A DNA stretch of 64,000 bases from Clostridia bacterium. GTDB lineage: Bacteria > Bacillota > Clostridia > Christensenellales > CAG-138. Both the position numbers and the translations under genes were made by a program. Location: contig JAFWVQ010000020.1 in NCBI GenBank assembly GCA_017523925.1, forward strand, positions 59,969 through 123,968, written 5' to 3'. Shown piece after piece: positions 8,085 through 15,632 of this stretch. A model generated the notes under the pieces. It ran no database searches, was not told the origin of the DNA, and was given only the letters and a program-made list of their open reading frames with translations. Position 1 is the stretch's first letter. Every line of letters begins with the position of its first letter.

Positions 8085-8116
8085 GCAATGAACGGGCACG
8101 GCGGCCCATTCATTGC
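8085..8116 (-). terminator. hairpin between toroid and DUF4430 genes (attenuator or terminator)
   Basis: A 13-bp inverted repeat with one G-U pair (8104-8116 with 8085-8097; arms GCAATGAACGGGC and GCCCATTCATTGC) lies between the two genes. On the minus strand it is followed by ATATTTTGCTTTAAT, a weak U-tract. It may terminate part of the transcripts, so expression of the downstream ECF genes could differ from that of the exported proteins. Confidence 0.6.
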
Positions 8117-8129
8117 TTAAAGTTAAAGC

Positions 8130-9818
8130 TTATTGTCTCTTTCGTGATGCGATAAAGAGGAATATGCCCGCCACGGCTACAATGCCGCCGATGCCGGCCG
8201 GAATGATCCACTTGAGGCTCTCGCGCCTCTTGCTGTTATGACCGTTCCAATCTCCGCCGGTAATGTTGATGGGATCAAACGTAAGCTCGGGGATCGCGGT
8301 GGGGTCGGACGTATCAGCAGGAGTGGGTTCCGCAGGCGGAACAGTTGCGGTCGCCTCAGGCTCGGGCGTCTGAGAAGCTTCCGGCGTATCGGAGGGCTCT
8401 GCCGATTCCTCGGGATCGCCGCTGCTGTCGGGCTGATCAGTGTCTATCGGCTCATCGGAAGCATCCGGCAGATCGGTAGGTTCTTCCGAAGCAAACGGTG
8501 TTTCGTTCGGATCGACGGGAACATCCGAAGGCACATCGGTGGGGATCGAAGTCGGGGTCGAAGTCGGAGTCGGAGAAGGCGCATAATACGGCGTCGGCGA
8601 AGGCGTGGGGGTGTTTGTCGGCCGCGGCGTCGGCGTATTTGTGGGTCTCGGAGTCGGGCTCGGACTTGGTGTGGGCGAGTTAGTCGGCCTCGGCGTAGGC
8701 GTATTTGTGGGCCTTGGAGTCGGAGTTGGGCTCGGACTGGGCGTGGGAGTTGGACTCGGACTCGGAGTGGGAGTCACGGGCTCGACCGGAGTAATCGTTA
8801 TAGGCGGAATGACGGCCCCCGGAGAATACAGGGGAACATCGTTCATATTGAAGAGCGCATAAGCACCGCGCCTGTATCTGTCATAGGCGCAGAGCGAATA
8901 CGCCGCCTGCTCGGTTGCCATGCCGTTGATCTCACCGCCGATCGTGTGCGAAAAGCCGGGGGATACGAAGAACGAAAGAAGCGCGTCCACTACTGATTTG
9001 CCGTGCTTAACAAAGCGAGCGTCGCTGCCCGCATCGATATTCAGCGTGCTTAGAGCAACTATCACCCAGGCGCAGCTCTCGGCATTGGGGCTGCCATAGC
9101 TGGAAAAGCTTCCATTTGAATTCTGCATGGAGGAGAGCTTACTCACGCCTCTATTGATAGCTGCTCGCGCGGATGAATAAGGCGCAAGAGCAGTCATAGC
9201 CATTGCGGTGATGTCCGGATCGGCGTTGCTGCCGAACATTGCCCAGCCTCCTCCTGAGATCTCGCGCTCGAGAATGTAGTCCACACAGCGATTCTTGATA
9301 GAATTCATGCCGTACATGCTCTTGCTGCTGAGCGCGAGCAAGGTGAAGATAGCGCCGTTGATCCCCTGATGAACGTCAAAATCGAAGTTGCTCAGCGGGG
9401 CGGTGAGGTCATAGTCACCGACTTCACGCGCATCGCGCCCGATCGAAGTCAACGCGATGATAACTCTGGAGTTGTCGGTGGAAACGGAGCCGAGCGTCGG
9501 GCTGCCGTTGGTTCGAACGATCCTATCGATCTGAGAATAGTAGGTGTCAAAATAGCTGCTGTCCGCCTGAAGCCGTCCGCTTCTTGCAAGAGCCAAAACC
9601 TTCCATTCGCCGCCGATGCTGCCATACGCCGGGGCGCCCGTTGAATAGAGGTAGTCCAAAACGGTGTTGTACTGAACTGTGTAGGATACCGCAACTGACC
9701 CATGTCCGGAATCGGCCGTGACCGCAGAGAATATCGGTGCAGCAGAGAACAAAACAGCAAGCACCACTGACAATGTGCGGGCGAAGATCAACCCCGTTTT
9801 AGTAAAATAGCTTTTCAA
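8130..9818 (-). CDS. exported, membrane-anchored terpenoid-cyclase-like toroid protein (transcobalamin alpha-domain-like)
   Basis: The ~562-residue protein has four parts: a signal peptide; a repeat region (~40-330) with alpha/alpha-toroid signatures such as GGWAMFGSNADPDITAMAM, NGSFSSYG and INGMATEQAAYSLCAYDRY; a Pro/Thr/Ser linker (~345-430) and acidic segment (~430-515); and a C-terminal transmembrane helix with a basic KRQ tail. Terpenoid-cyclase-like toroids form the N-terminal half of transcobalamin and intrinsic factor. No DxDD cyclase motif is seen. GTG 9827 lies inside the SD-like GAGGTGG; TTG 9818 is correctly spaced and gives a normal signal peptide. Context suggests cell-surface B12 capture; the fold assignment needs modelling. 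Confidence 0.75.
   Translation of the reverse strand: MKSYFTKTGLIFARTLSVVLAVLFSAAPIFSAVTADSGHGSVAVSYTVQYNTVLDYLYSTGAPAYGSIGGEWKVLALARSGRLQADSSYFDTYYSQIDRIVRTNGSPTLGSVSTDNSRVIIALTSIGRDAREVGDYDLTAPLSNFDFDVHQGINGAIFTLLALSSKSMYGMNSIKNRCVDYILEREISGGGWAMFGSNADPDITAMAMTALAPYSSARAAINRGVSKLSSMQNSNGSFSSYGSPNAESCAWVIVALSTLNIDAGSDARFVKHGKSVVDALLSFFVSPGFSHTIGGEINGMATEQAAYSLCAYDRYRRGAYALFNMNDVPLYSPGAVIPPITITPVEPVTPTPSPSPTPTPSPSPTPTPRPTNTPTPRPTNSPTPSPSPTPRPTNTPTPRPTNTPTPSPTPYYAPSPTPTSTPTSIPTDVPSDVPVDPNETPFASEEPTDLPDASDEPIDTDQPDSSGDPEESAEPSDTPEASQTPEPEATATVPPAEPTPADTSDPTAIPELTFDPINITGGDWNGHNSKRRESLKWIIPAGIGGIVAVAGIFLFIASRKRQ
8540..8775. repeat. Pro-Thr/Ser/Arg low-complexity repeat encoding the toroid protein's wall linker
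   Basis: Degenerate short repeats encode units such as PTPSPSPTPTP and RPTNTPTP. They occur inside the coding sequence and model a cell-wall-spanning stalk. The same DNA gives Gly/Val-rich reading frames on the plus strand that are not genes. Such repeats are prone to length change. Confidence 0.85.
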
Positions 9819-9898
9819 TACAGCCACCTCAAGAACAAAAGAATTTTTCGGCAGAAAGAGCTTTCCGAGAATACTATTAAAGCTCCTTGCCGATCCCC

Positions 9899-9940
9899 TC
9901 GGGACGGCGTTTATCCAGCCGTCCCGAAGAAATTATATCA
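9899..9940 (-). promoter_or_regulatory. intergenic hairpin and possible internal extended -10 promoter
   Basis: A minus-strand TGATATAAT (9932-9940) precedes a strong stem-loop (GCCGTCCCG 9918-9926 paired with CGGGACGGC 9900-9908, plus one A-T pair). It sits between the dockerin protein gene and the toroid gene. No U-tract follows on either strand. An internal promoter or an mRNA processing/stability element is possible. Confidence 0.4.
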
Positions 9941-9974
9941 GAAAATAATCTGTGAAAGTATCGATCCGATCGGA

Positions 9975-10988
9975 TCAGGAAATATTGAGCGCGGCGCGAA
10001 GCGCGGTGAGCGCGTCGAGCGTGGTGATGCTGCCGTTGCCGTCAACATCCGCAGCGCCGACGAATTCATCGTCGATCTGAGCAACACCCATCGCATGGCG
10101 AAGGATCATGAGCGCATCCGCAACGGAAACAGCGCCGCTGCCGTCAACATCGCCGGGAAGAACGCCGCCCGCAAGCGCAGCCTCAAGCGCGGCAAGCGCG
10201 GCATCGATCGCGTCCTGACCGTTGTCAAGATCGGTGAGGGTCTCAACGAAAGCAACGTATTCATCGTAGGCCTGTCCGCCCTCGGCTACCATAGCCGCAA
10301 GCTCGGGATCGGCAGCGATCTCGGCATAAAGTGCGCACGCAGCGTCGCGGTCAACGAGGTAGGAAGGATTCTCGAAGGGAGCGAACATGCCCCAGCCGTC
10401 GTTGATGCCCACGTCCATACCCCAGCCGTAGATGGAGTACATCCAGCGGTAAACAACACCGTTCTCAACGGTAACGCCGTCCGCGCCAACGTCGGGCGAA
10501 GCATTGCCGGCAACGTTCATCCAGCCGGAATAATAGGTGTATTCCATCTGGGAGAGGATGCCGTCGCCGTTTTCGGGATTGTACCAATCGCCGGTATCAT
10601 CGTCGTAGCAGCCGAAGTTATTCTCAAGCTCGGGAGCGAGATACTCGGGAACAACGATCTCTTCGCCGTTTGCAAGCTGTTCGCAGGCAACGCCGGTGAG
10701 ATAGAAGCCGTACTGAGAAAGCTGATAATCGCCATCAACACCGGCAGTTTCGAGCAAACGAACGGTAACGTCCGCAAGGCTCTCACCCTCATGATAGGGA
10801 ACGAGAGTGGGCTCGATGATGAAGCCCCAGCCGAGAACGAAGACCTCGAAATCTACAACGACGTAGCCGTCATAGCCATCGGGAACTTCGGGCATGGTGC
10901 GCACCTCGGCGGAAACTGCGCCGAATGCAAGGGTGAGGAGAAGCGCCGCAGCAACAGCAGCGGCAAGAAGCTTTTTGTAGATTTTCAT
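9975..10988 (-). CDS. secreted DUF4430-like protein with C-terminal dockerin
   Basis: The 337-residue protein has a clear signal peptide (~1-27). A central region contains YYSGWMNVAGNASPDVG and VVYRWMYSIYGWGMDVG, which match the Gly-Trp/Trp-x-Tyr pattern of DUF4430. After an Ala-rich helical segment, residues ~279-337 form a type I dockerin: two calcium loops (GDVDGSGAVSVADAL and ADVDGNGSITTLDAL) each followed by a helix. Dockerins bind cohesin modules, so this protein is probably displayed on a scaffold; none is encoded in the window. The SD GGAGG lies 9 nt before the ATG. It is the first gene after the cobalamin riboswitch. Binding of corrinoids is inferred. Confidence 0.8.
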   Translation of the reverse strand: MKIYKKLLAAAVAAALLLTLAFGAVSAEVRTMPEVPDGYDGYVVVDFEVFVLGWGFIIEPTLVPYHEGESLADVTVRLLETAGVDGDYQLSQYGFYLTGVACEQLANGEEIVVPEYLAPELENNFGCYDDDTGDWYNPENGDGILSQMEYTYYSGWMNVAGNASPDVGADGVTVENGVVYRWMYSIYGWGMDVGINDGWGMFAPFENPSYLVDRDAACALYAEIAADPELAAMVAEGGQAYDEYVAFVETLTDLDNGQDAIDAALAALEAALAGGVLPGDVDGSGAVSVADALMILRHAMGVAQIDDEFVGAADVDGNGSITTLDALTALRAALNIS

Positions 10989-11130
10989 ATTACAATACCT
11001 CCGTGTATTATTTTTTTAGGGGTCTACAATCCCCGCGCGGCGGCGAAAGCGGAAAGCTCATGAGCCCGAGATCGCGAAGATCCCGAGCATCACAGCAGCA
11101 CGCATCGGCAGCCGCATTGAAAGGTAGTAC

Positions 11131-11266
11131 ACGGCAGGTCTCCTGGCTTCCGGATAAGCCTACTTGCCCCGCCTTCCCAAGCTAAGCGCTAAGTGGCGGT
11201 ATGGGGCTTTCGTGGCCGGTTACAGTAGCGGGGTCTGCTGCGGCATTGCACCGCATTCCCTTTTAA
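11131..11266 (-). promoter_or_regulatory. cobalamin (B12) riboswitch
   Basis: On the minus strand the region shows the conserved cobalamin aptamer blocks in order: AAAAGGGAATGCGGTGCAA (11246-11264), ACTGTAACCGGCCACG (11211-11226), GCCACTT (11191-11197) and the 3' block GAAGCCAGGAGACCTGCC (11133-11150). It lies upstream of the dockerin/DUF4430 gene and the downstream toroid and ECF genes, and in this class B12 binding turns expression off. No strong U-tract terminator follows. A TACCTTT segment (11120-11126) could pair with the SD region, suggesting translational control of the first gene. Confidence 0.93.
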
Positions 11267-11359
11267 CCGCGATGCTTTAAACGCAAAAAGCATGCCAATC
11301 GACTAATTGCGATCAGCAAAAGCACCGTTCGGACCGTATCTGCCTGTTCAATTGAGCTC

Positions 11360-11388
11360 AGTATATCAAACTCCGTGCGCTTTGTCAA
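11360..11388 (-). promoter_or_regulatory. sigma-A promoter of the B12 operon
   Basis: Minus strand: TTGACA (11383-11388), 17-bp spacer ending TGA, TATACT (11360-11365). It is a near-consensus promoter ~90 bp upstream of the riboswitch aptamer. The DNA between 11267 and 11352 is an untranslated leader with no recognised element. Confidence 0.85.
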
Positions 11389-11423
11389 CATTTACGGAAA
11401 ATACAGTAAGGCGCGCTGTATAT

Positions 11424-11467
11424 TAAAAACAAAAGCGCGGCCAACACTTTTTGTGGATGACCGCGCT
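11424..11467 (-). terminator. terminator of the nucleoside-gate membrane protein gene
   Basis: Minus strand: AGCGCGG (11461-11467) pairs with CCGCGCT (11434-11440), followed by TTTTGTTTTTAATA. It insulates the B12 operon promoter just downstream. Confidence 0.8.
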
Positions 11468-11508
11468 AAAGCAACAATTATTGTAGAATCGTATCGAATA
11501 TCGAATCA

Positions 11509-12717
11509 CTAAAACAGCAGTGAAACGAGCTTGAACAGCCAGTTTGCGGCAAAGCCCGCCGCAAGACCGCCGACAGTGTGGCTGATTATCGCCTTGCCGG
11601 TCATTTCGGGACGGCGAAGCGCCTGCATCATGGAGGCATGGGTGGAAAGGTAGCCGCTCCAGCACATGCACATCGCGGTGAAAACGGCGATATCGTGTGC
11701 GTTCACGAGACCCGCTGCGGAGAGCTCCTTGACGATGCCCGTTGCGGCGCCGGCGGAACCGAGCGCGGTTATAGGCACTGCGACGGATTCACTTGAAGCG
11801 AAGCCGAATATGGGCTGAAGGATGAAATTGATCTTTTCGGCGATAAGCGGAAGAAGCCTGATTCCCTCGAAAGCCGCGCCGGTGTAGCTCCCGTCCGGAG
11901 ATGGCCCTTTGGTAAGAAGCATGACAACTGTGCAAACGACCACAACGCCGGGAATGATCGCAAGTCCTATGTCAACGCCGTTCTTTCCGCCGTTGAGCGC
12001 GGCGTTGAGAACGCGCATGCCGATGCCCACCTTCTTGCTGTCGCCGGTGGATGCGGAGCCCGCGATGACGGGCACGTTGTCCTCGTATTCCTCGGTACCA
12101 AACGCTTTCTTAGTCTGCATGAGCATGAGCCTTGTGCTGACGATACTGCCGATAACTGCGCCGATGTTTCCTATAAGAACGGCGATAACGACGTTTCCGC
12201 CTGCTACGTTCAAGCCGAGCATGAAGGTCGAAACGATCACGCCCATGCCGAACGCGGTGCCGAGATTGGTCAGCGCATAGAACTGATACTTCTTAAAATA
12301 CTTACGGAAGCCCGAGTCCTCCGCAAGCGAAAGGATGGCGGGGTTATCCGAAAGATACGTCGTAACGATGCCGAGCGCCGCAGCGCCGGGAAGCCCGTAG
12401 AGCGGCTTCATAAGCGGGTTGAGCAGGTTGTTCAAAAGCGCAACTACGCCGAACTCGGTCAGAAGCGCCGCAACTGCGCCCATTATGACGGCGATCGCCA
12501 TTATGTACAAACAGGTATCAACAAGCAGCGCAAACGCCGTGTTCATAATGGTACTCAGCGCATTGGAAAGCCCCATCGGGATAGCAAACAGAAGCATCAG
12601 TCCGATGAAGATCACGAGAAAAATAAGGGGAGACAGCCAGAATTTCAGCTTCGATACGCGAGCGGGGGATGCGCCCTCCGTATTCCTTTTAAGCTTAGCT
12701 TTCATAACCTTAAGCAA
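11509..12717 (-). CDS. nucleoside-recognition (gate) domain membrane protein
   Basis: The ~402-residue polytopic membrane protein has ~10 hydrophobic segments and two gate-type repeats, for example AVIMGAVAALLTEFGVVALLN and the later SSESVAVPITALGSAGA. Gate domains occur in concentrative nucleoside transporters and in sporulation-associated membrane proteins such as SpoIVA-region and FeoB-related families. The protein resembles uncharacterised clostridial gate-domain proteins, so a solute transporter is likely but the substrate is unknown. The start is taken as TTG 12717 (GGAAGGG upstream); ATG 12705 is an alternative. The gene is divergent from a LysR regulator, which may control it. A terminator follows. 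Confidence 0.75.
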   Translation of the reverse strand: MLKVMKAKLKRNTEGASPARVSKLKFWLSPLIFLVIFIGLMLLFAIPMGLSNALSTIMNTAFALLVDTCLYIMAIAVIMGAVAALLTEFGVVALLNNLLNPLMKPLYGLPGAAALGIVTTYLSDNPAILSLAEDSGFRKYFKKYQFYALTNLGTAFGMGVIVSTFMLGLNVAGGNVVIAVLIGNIGAVIGSIVSTRLMLMQTKKAFGTEEYEDNVPVIAGSASTGDSKKVGIGMRVLNAALNGGKNGVDIGLAIIPGVVVVCTVVMLLTKGPSPDGSYTGAAFEGIRLLPLIAEKINFILQPIFGFASSESVAVPITALGSAGAATGIVKELSAAGLVNAHDIAVFTAMCMCWSGYLSTHASMMQALRRPEMTGKAIISHTVGGLAAGFAANWLFKLVSLLF

Positions 12718-12822
12718 CGCCCTTCCTATTGTTCTTTGGTGTTATTTGACTTTTGTAAGCATGCACACCGGCACTGGCAGGTGGCTCGCTTTTACAACAA
12801 TTGCACTATACATTAAATCTGG

Positions 12823-12851
12823 TTGCAAAAAAAGCAAATGTTTGTTATACT
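12823..12851 (+). promoter_or_regulatory. sigma-A promoter of the LysR gene
   Basis: TTGCAA (12823-12828), 17-bp spacer, TATACT (12846-12851). It lies in the divergent intergenic region (12718-12972) shared with the membrane protein gene, where LysR-type regulators normally bind. Confidence 0.7.
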
Positions 12852-12972
12852 TAACATGAAAATTTTTAATGGATCGTTGTTCAACGCCCTGTTTGTGCCG
12901 CACCATGGTCGAGCGAGCTGTCTGTTGAACGGATTTTATTCATCACCTCAACGGCGAACCGGAGGATTAACC

Positions 12973-13857
12973 ATGAATATCGAGTATTGTCGCCTTTTTC
13001 TGAAAACGGTGAGGCTCGGCAGCTTCACCGCCGCAGCCGAGCAAAGCGGCTACACGCAATCCGCGCTCAGCCATATCATCTCAAGCATGGAGCATGAATT
13101 CGGTTTCGCGCTTTTCACCAGGAGCAAGGCCGGCGTCGCGCTCACACAGGAGGGCGAGCGAATGCTGCCATTCATCCGCGATGCTGTGAACAGAGTAGAT
13201 ATCGCACTTCAGGCTGCCGATGAAGTAAAGGGGCTCAAGTCGGGCAAAGTGAGGATCGGCGCTTTTTCGAGCGTCGCCATATGCCGCCTTCCCGCCATCA
13301 TAGAGGAATTCGGGAGCGTTTATCCGAATATCGAGCTCGATGTGCGCGTGGACACTTACAAGGTGATCGAGGATTGGCTTGTGAACGATATGATCGACTG
13401 CGGATTCTTGAGCGGCGCTTCCTCCAAGGGAATGACGTTCTTTCCGCTGATGGAGGACAGACTGCTCGCAGTCCTTCCCGACGCACACCCGCTTTCTGTC
13501 GGATCAACGCTCGCCGCAAATAGCATTGAAGAGATGGATTTCATCGTTCCCGGTGAAGGCAGCAACTACGATATCGGCAGGCTATTCCGATCCGAGGGTA
13601 TCATGCCCAAGGTACGTTTTGCGGTAAGCGATGACTACGCCGCAGCCGCAATGGTAAAGCAGGGACTCGGCATGACGATACTTCCGGAGCTCACCCTTGA
13701 GGGCATCGGCGGAACTTTCAACACGCTCGAGCTTGAGCCGGAATGTATCAGAACCATCGGTATCGCCGCGAAGAAGAGCGCTGCTGCTTCGCCCGCGTGC
13801 AAGGCGTTTATGGATTTTGTTAAAGCAAGTTTCAATAAGGCCGCAAATTTGAAATGA
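12973..13857 (+). CDS. LysR-family transcriptional regulator
   Basis: The 294-residue protein has an N-terminal LysR helix-turn-helix (~1-60; MNIEYCRLFLKTVRLGSFTA, then AAEQSGYTQSALSHIISSME) and a periplasmic-binding-protein-like effector domain (~90-290). Length is normal for the family. The frame extends upstream, but GGAGG (12961-12965) and the promoter at 12823-12851 support ATG 12973. It is transcribed divergently from the gate-domain membrane protein, the classic LysR target arrangement. The co-inducer is unknown. Confidence 0.93.
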   Translation: MNIEYCRLFLKTVRLGSFTAAAEQSGYTQSALSHIISSMEHEFGFALFTRSKAGVALTQEGERMLPFIRDAVNRVDIALQAADEVKGLKSGKVRIGAFSSVAICRLPAIIEEFGSVYPNIELDVRVDTYKVIEDWLVNDMIDCGFLSGASSKGMTFFPLMEDRLLAVLPDAHPLSVGSTLAANSIEEMDFIVPGEGSNYDIGRLFRSEGIMPKVRFAVSDDYAAAAMVKQGLGMTILPELTLEGIGGTFNTLELEPECIRTIGIAAKKSAAASPACKAFMDFVKASFNKAANLK

Positions 13858-13897
13858 TAGCTTTCGATCGAACACAATAAGCGCAGCTCAAATATAT

Positions 13898-13926
13898 TTG
13901 CCTGAGCGAACAGAAAAACGTATAAT
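13898..13926 (+). promoter_or_regulatory. sigma-A promoter of the second ECF module
   Basis: TTGCCT (13898-13903), 17-bp spacer, TATAAT (13921-13926), about 50 bp upstream of the ecfA1 start. No riboswitch is visible in the short leader, consistent with a shared energising module expressed constitutively. Confidence 0.65.
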
Positions 13927-13974
13927 AAAATATTGCAAAATCGAACAGCAAACAGCCTAAGGCGGGAAAATGCT

Positions 13975-14805
13975 ATGATAAGAACGAACAATATTGAATA
14001 CAGCTATGACGGCGCGGAAAGAAAAGCGCTGGATGGAGTCAGTCTCGAGATCCGTGAAGGGGAATTCGTTGCGATAGTCGGGCACAATGGCAGCGGCAAA
14101 TCCACTCTCGCCAAGATGCTCAACGCGCTGCTTCTGCCCGATGCCGGTGTCGTGAGCGTTTTCGGGATGGACACCTCGGACGAGGAGCTGACGCTCGACA
14201 TTCGCAAGAAGGTCGGCATTGTGTTTCAAAACCCCGATAATCAGATCGTTACCACCGTTGTTGAAGAGGACGTAGGCTTCGGACCCGAGAATCTCGGCGT
14301 ACCGACGCAGGAGATCGTCGAGCGTGTCCACAGTGCGCTCGAGGCTGTCGGGATGCTCGATTACGCGAAGCATGCGCCGCATATGCTCTCGGGCGGTCAA
14401 AAGCAGCGCATAGCCATTGCCGGAGTGCTTGCGATCGACCCGGACGTGCTCGTTTTCGATGAGGCGACCGCGATGCTCGATCCGCTCGGCAGAAGAGCCG
14501 TAATTGATATAGCATCACGGCTAAATAAGGAGAAGGGCAAGACCGTGGTTATGATAACCCAGTATATGGAGGAGGTCACCGCCGCAGACCGCGTTATCGT
14601 GATGAGCGGCGGAAAGATCGCCATGACCGGAACGCCCGAGGAGATCTTTAGGCGCGGCGATGAGCTGAGAGCCCTGCGGCTCGACGTGCCCGTGATGGTG
14701 GAGCTGCGCGAAATGCTTGAGAAGGACGGGATCATTCCCGTGACCGATGCGCTTGAAGTTGAGGAGATGGCGGAGGTAATATGCCCATTGTTGTTGAAAA
14801 ACTGA
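13975..14805 (+). CDS. ecfA1: ECF transporter ATPase A1
   Basis: The 276-residue ABC ATPase has Walker A GHNGSGKST (36-44), the Q-loop sequence FQNPDNQIV characteristic of EcfA1, signature LSGGQKQRI (~139) and Walker B VLVFDEATAMLD. EcfA1 pairs with EcfA2 to energise ECF vitamin transporters. The start at ATG 13975 is taken from homologous N-termini (MIRTNNIEYSY) and the promoter 50 bp upstream; the SD is weak (AAGGCGG). It overlaps ecfA2 by 25 nt. Unlike the usual clostridial location beside ribosomal protein genes, this module stands alone. Confidence 0.95.
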   Translation: MIRTNNIEYSYDGAERKALDGVSLEIREGEFVAIVGHNGSGKSTLAKMLNALLLPDAGVVSVFGMDTSDEELTLDIRKKVGIVFQNPDNQIVTTVVEEDVGFGPENLGVPTQEIVERVHSALEAVGMLDYAKHAPHMLSGGQKQRIAIAGVLAIDPDVLVFDEATAMLDPLGRRAVIDIASRLNKEKGKTVVMITQYMEEVTAADRVIVMSGGKIAMTGTPEEIFRRGDELRALRLDVPVMVELREMLEKDGIIPVTDALEVEEMAEVICPLLLKN

Positions 14806-15632
14806 CGCATACTTATATGCCCAATACCGATAACGAGTTCGTTGCCGTCGAGGATATAACGCTGACCATCAACGAGGGCGAGTTCTTCGGCATAATCGGG
14901 CATACCGGCAGCGGCAAGTCCACCTTCATCCAGCACCTCAACGGGCTCATGCAGCCTACGAGCGGCAGCGTTACCGTGGACGGCTTCGACATGAGCGATA
15001 AGAAGCAGCGCGCAAAAGGCAGAGCCCGCGTCGGCATGGTGTTCCAGTACCCGGATTATCAGCTCTTCGACAGCACCGTTCTGGACGACGTTTCCTTCGG
15101 TCCGAAGAATATGGGCTTCGCTGCCGACGAGGTCAAGCAGCGTTCGCTCGAAGCCATGCGAATGGTCGGTCTCGACCCCGAGGTATTCGCCGAAAAATCG
15201 CCCTTCGAGCTCTCGGGAGGCGAAAAGCGCAGAGCAGCGCTCGCGGGCATAATCGCGATGCGCCCCAAATACCTCGTGCTCGACGAGCCTATGGCGGGCC
15301 TCGATCCCTCCGGCAGACGCGAGATACTCGCTACGATAAACTCGCTTCGCGACGAGCTCAAATGCACCGTTATCATGGTCAGCCACTCCATGGAGGACGT
15401 GGCGCACTCCGCTGAGCGCATAGCGGTGATGAACGACGGCAAGCTCTACGCGCTCGGCACGCCGGACGAGATATTCTCAAAAACCAACGAGCTGATCTCA
15501 CTCGGGCTCGATGCGCCCAGGACCGCGCGCCTTGCACAATTGCTTCGCGAACGCGGCTGCGACGTGCCCGAGGATATCTATACGAACGAGCGCTTCGTTG
15601 AATGGCTGAAGAGGAGGATGAAAAATGCTTAA
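14781..15632 (+). CDS. ecfA2: ECF transporter ATPase A2
   Basis: The 283-residue ABC ATPase has Walker A GHTGSGKST (~40-48), the Q-loop FQYPDYQLF typical of EcfA2, signature LSGGEKRRAALAG and Walker B YLVLDEPMAGLDP. It forms the heterodimer with EcfA1. The gene overlaps ecfA1 by 25 nt and ecfT by 8 nt, so the three subunits are probably produced in a fixed ratio. The identity is secure from motif differences between A1 and A2. Confidence 0.95.
   Translation: MPIVVEKLTHTYMPNTDNEFVAVEDITLTINEGEFFGIIGHTGSGKSTFIQHLNGLMQPTSGSVTVDGFDMSDKKQRAKGRARVGMVFQYPDYQLFDSTVLDDVSFGPKNMGFAADEVKQRSLEAMRMVGLDPEVFAEKSPFELSGGEKRRAALAGIIAMRPKYLVLDEPMAGLDPSGRREILATINSLRDELKCTVIMVSHSMEDVAHSAERIAVMNDGKLYALGTPDEIFSKTNELISLGLDAPRTARLAQLLRERGCDVPEDIYTNERFVEWLKRRMKNA

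Noticed and set aside
8540..8775. CRISPR-like or VNTR array
   Set aside because: Repeats are short, degenerate and in frame with no spacers; they encode a Pro/Thr stalk.
8238..8996. Long plus-strand frames opposite the toroid gene, including a Gly/Val-rich one at 8605-8862
   Set aside because: They are antisense to the Pro/Thr repeat; no SD, no family resemblance, and the minus-strand protein has a signal peptide, domains and anchor in order.
10095..11063. 322-codon plus-strand frame opposite the dockerin protein and running into the riboswitch leader
   Set aside because: It is the complement of a well-supported gene with SD, signal peptide and dockerin; no family recognised.
11267..11352. 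Second RNA element upstream of the cobalamin aptamer
   Set aside because: Short AT-rich complementary segments are present but no conserved element could be recognised.
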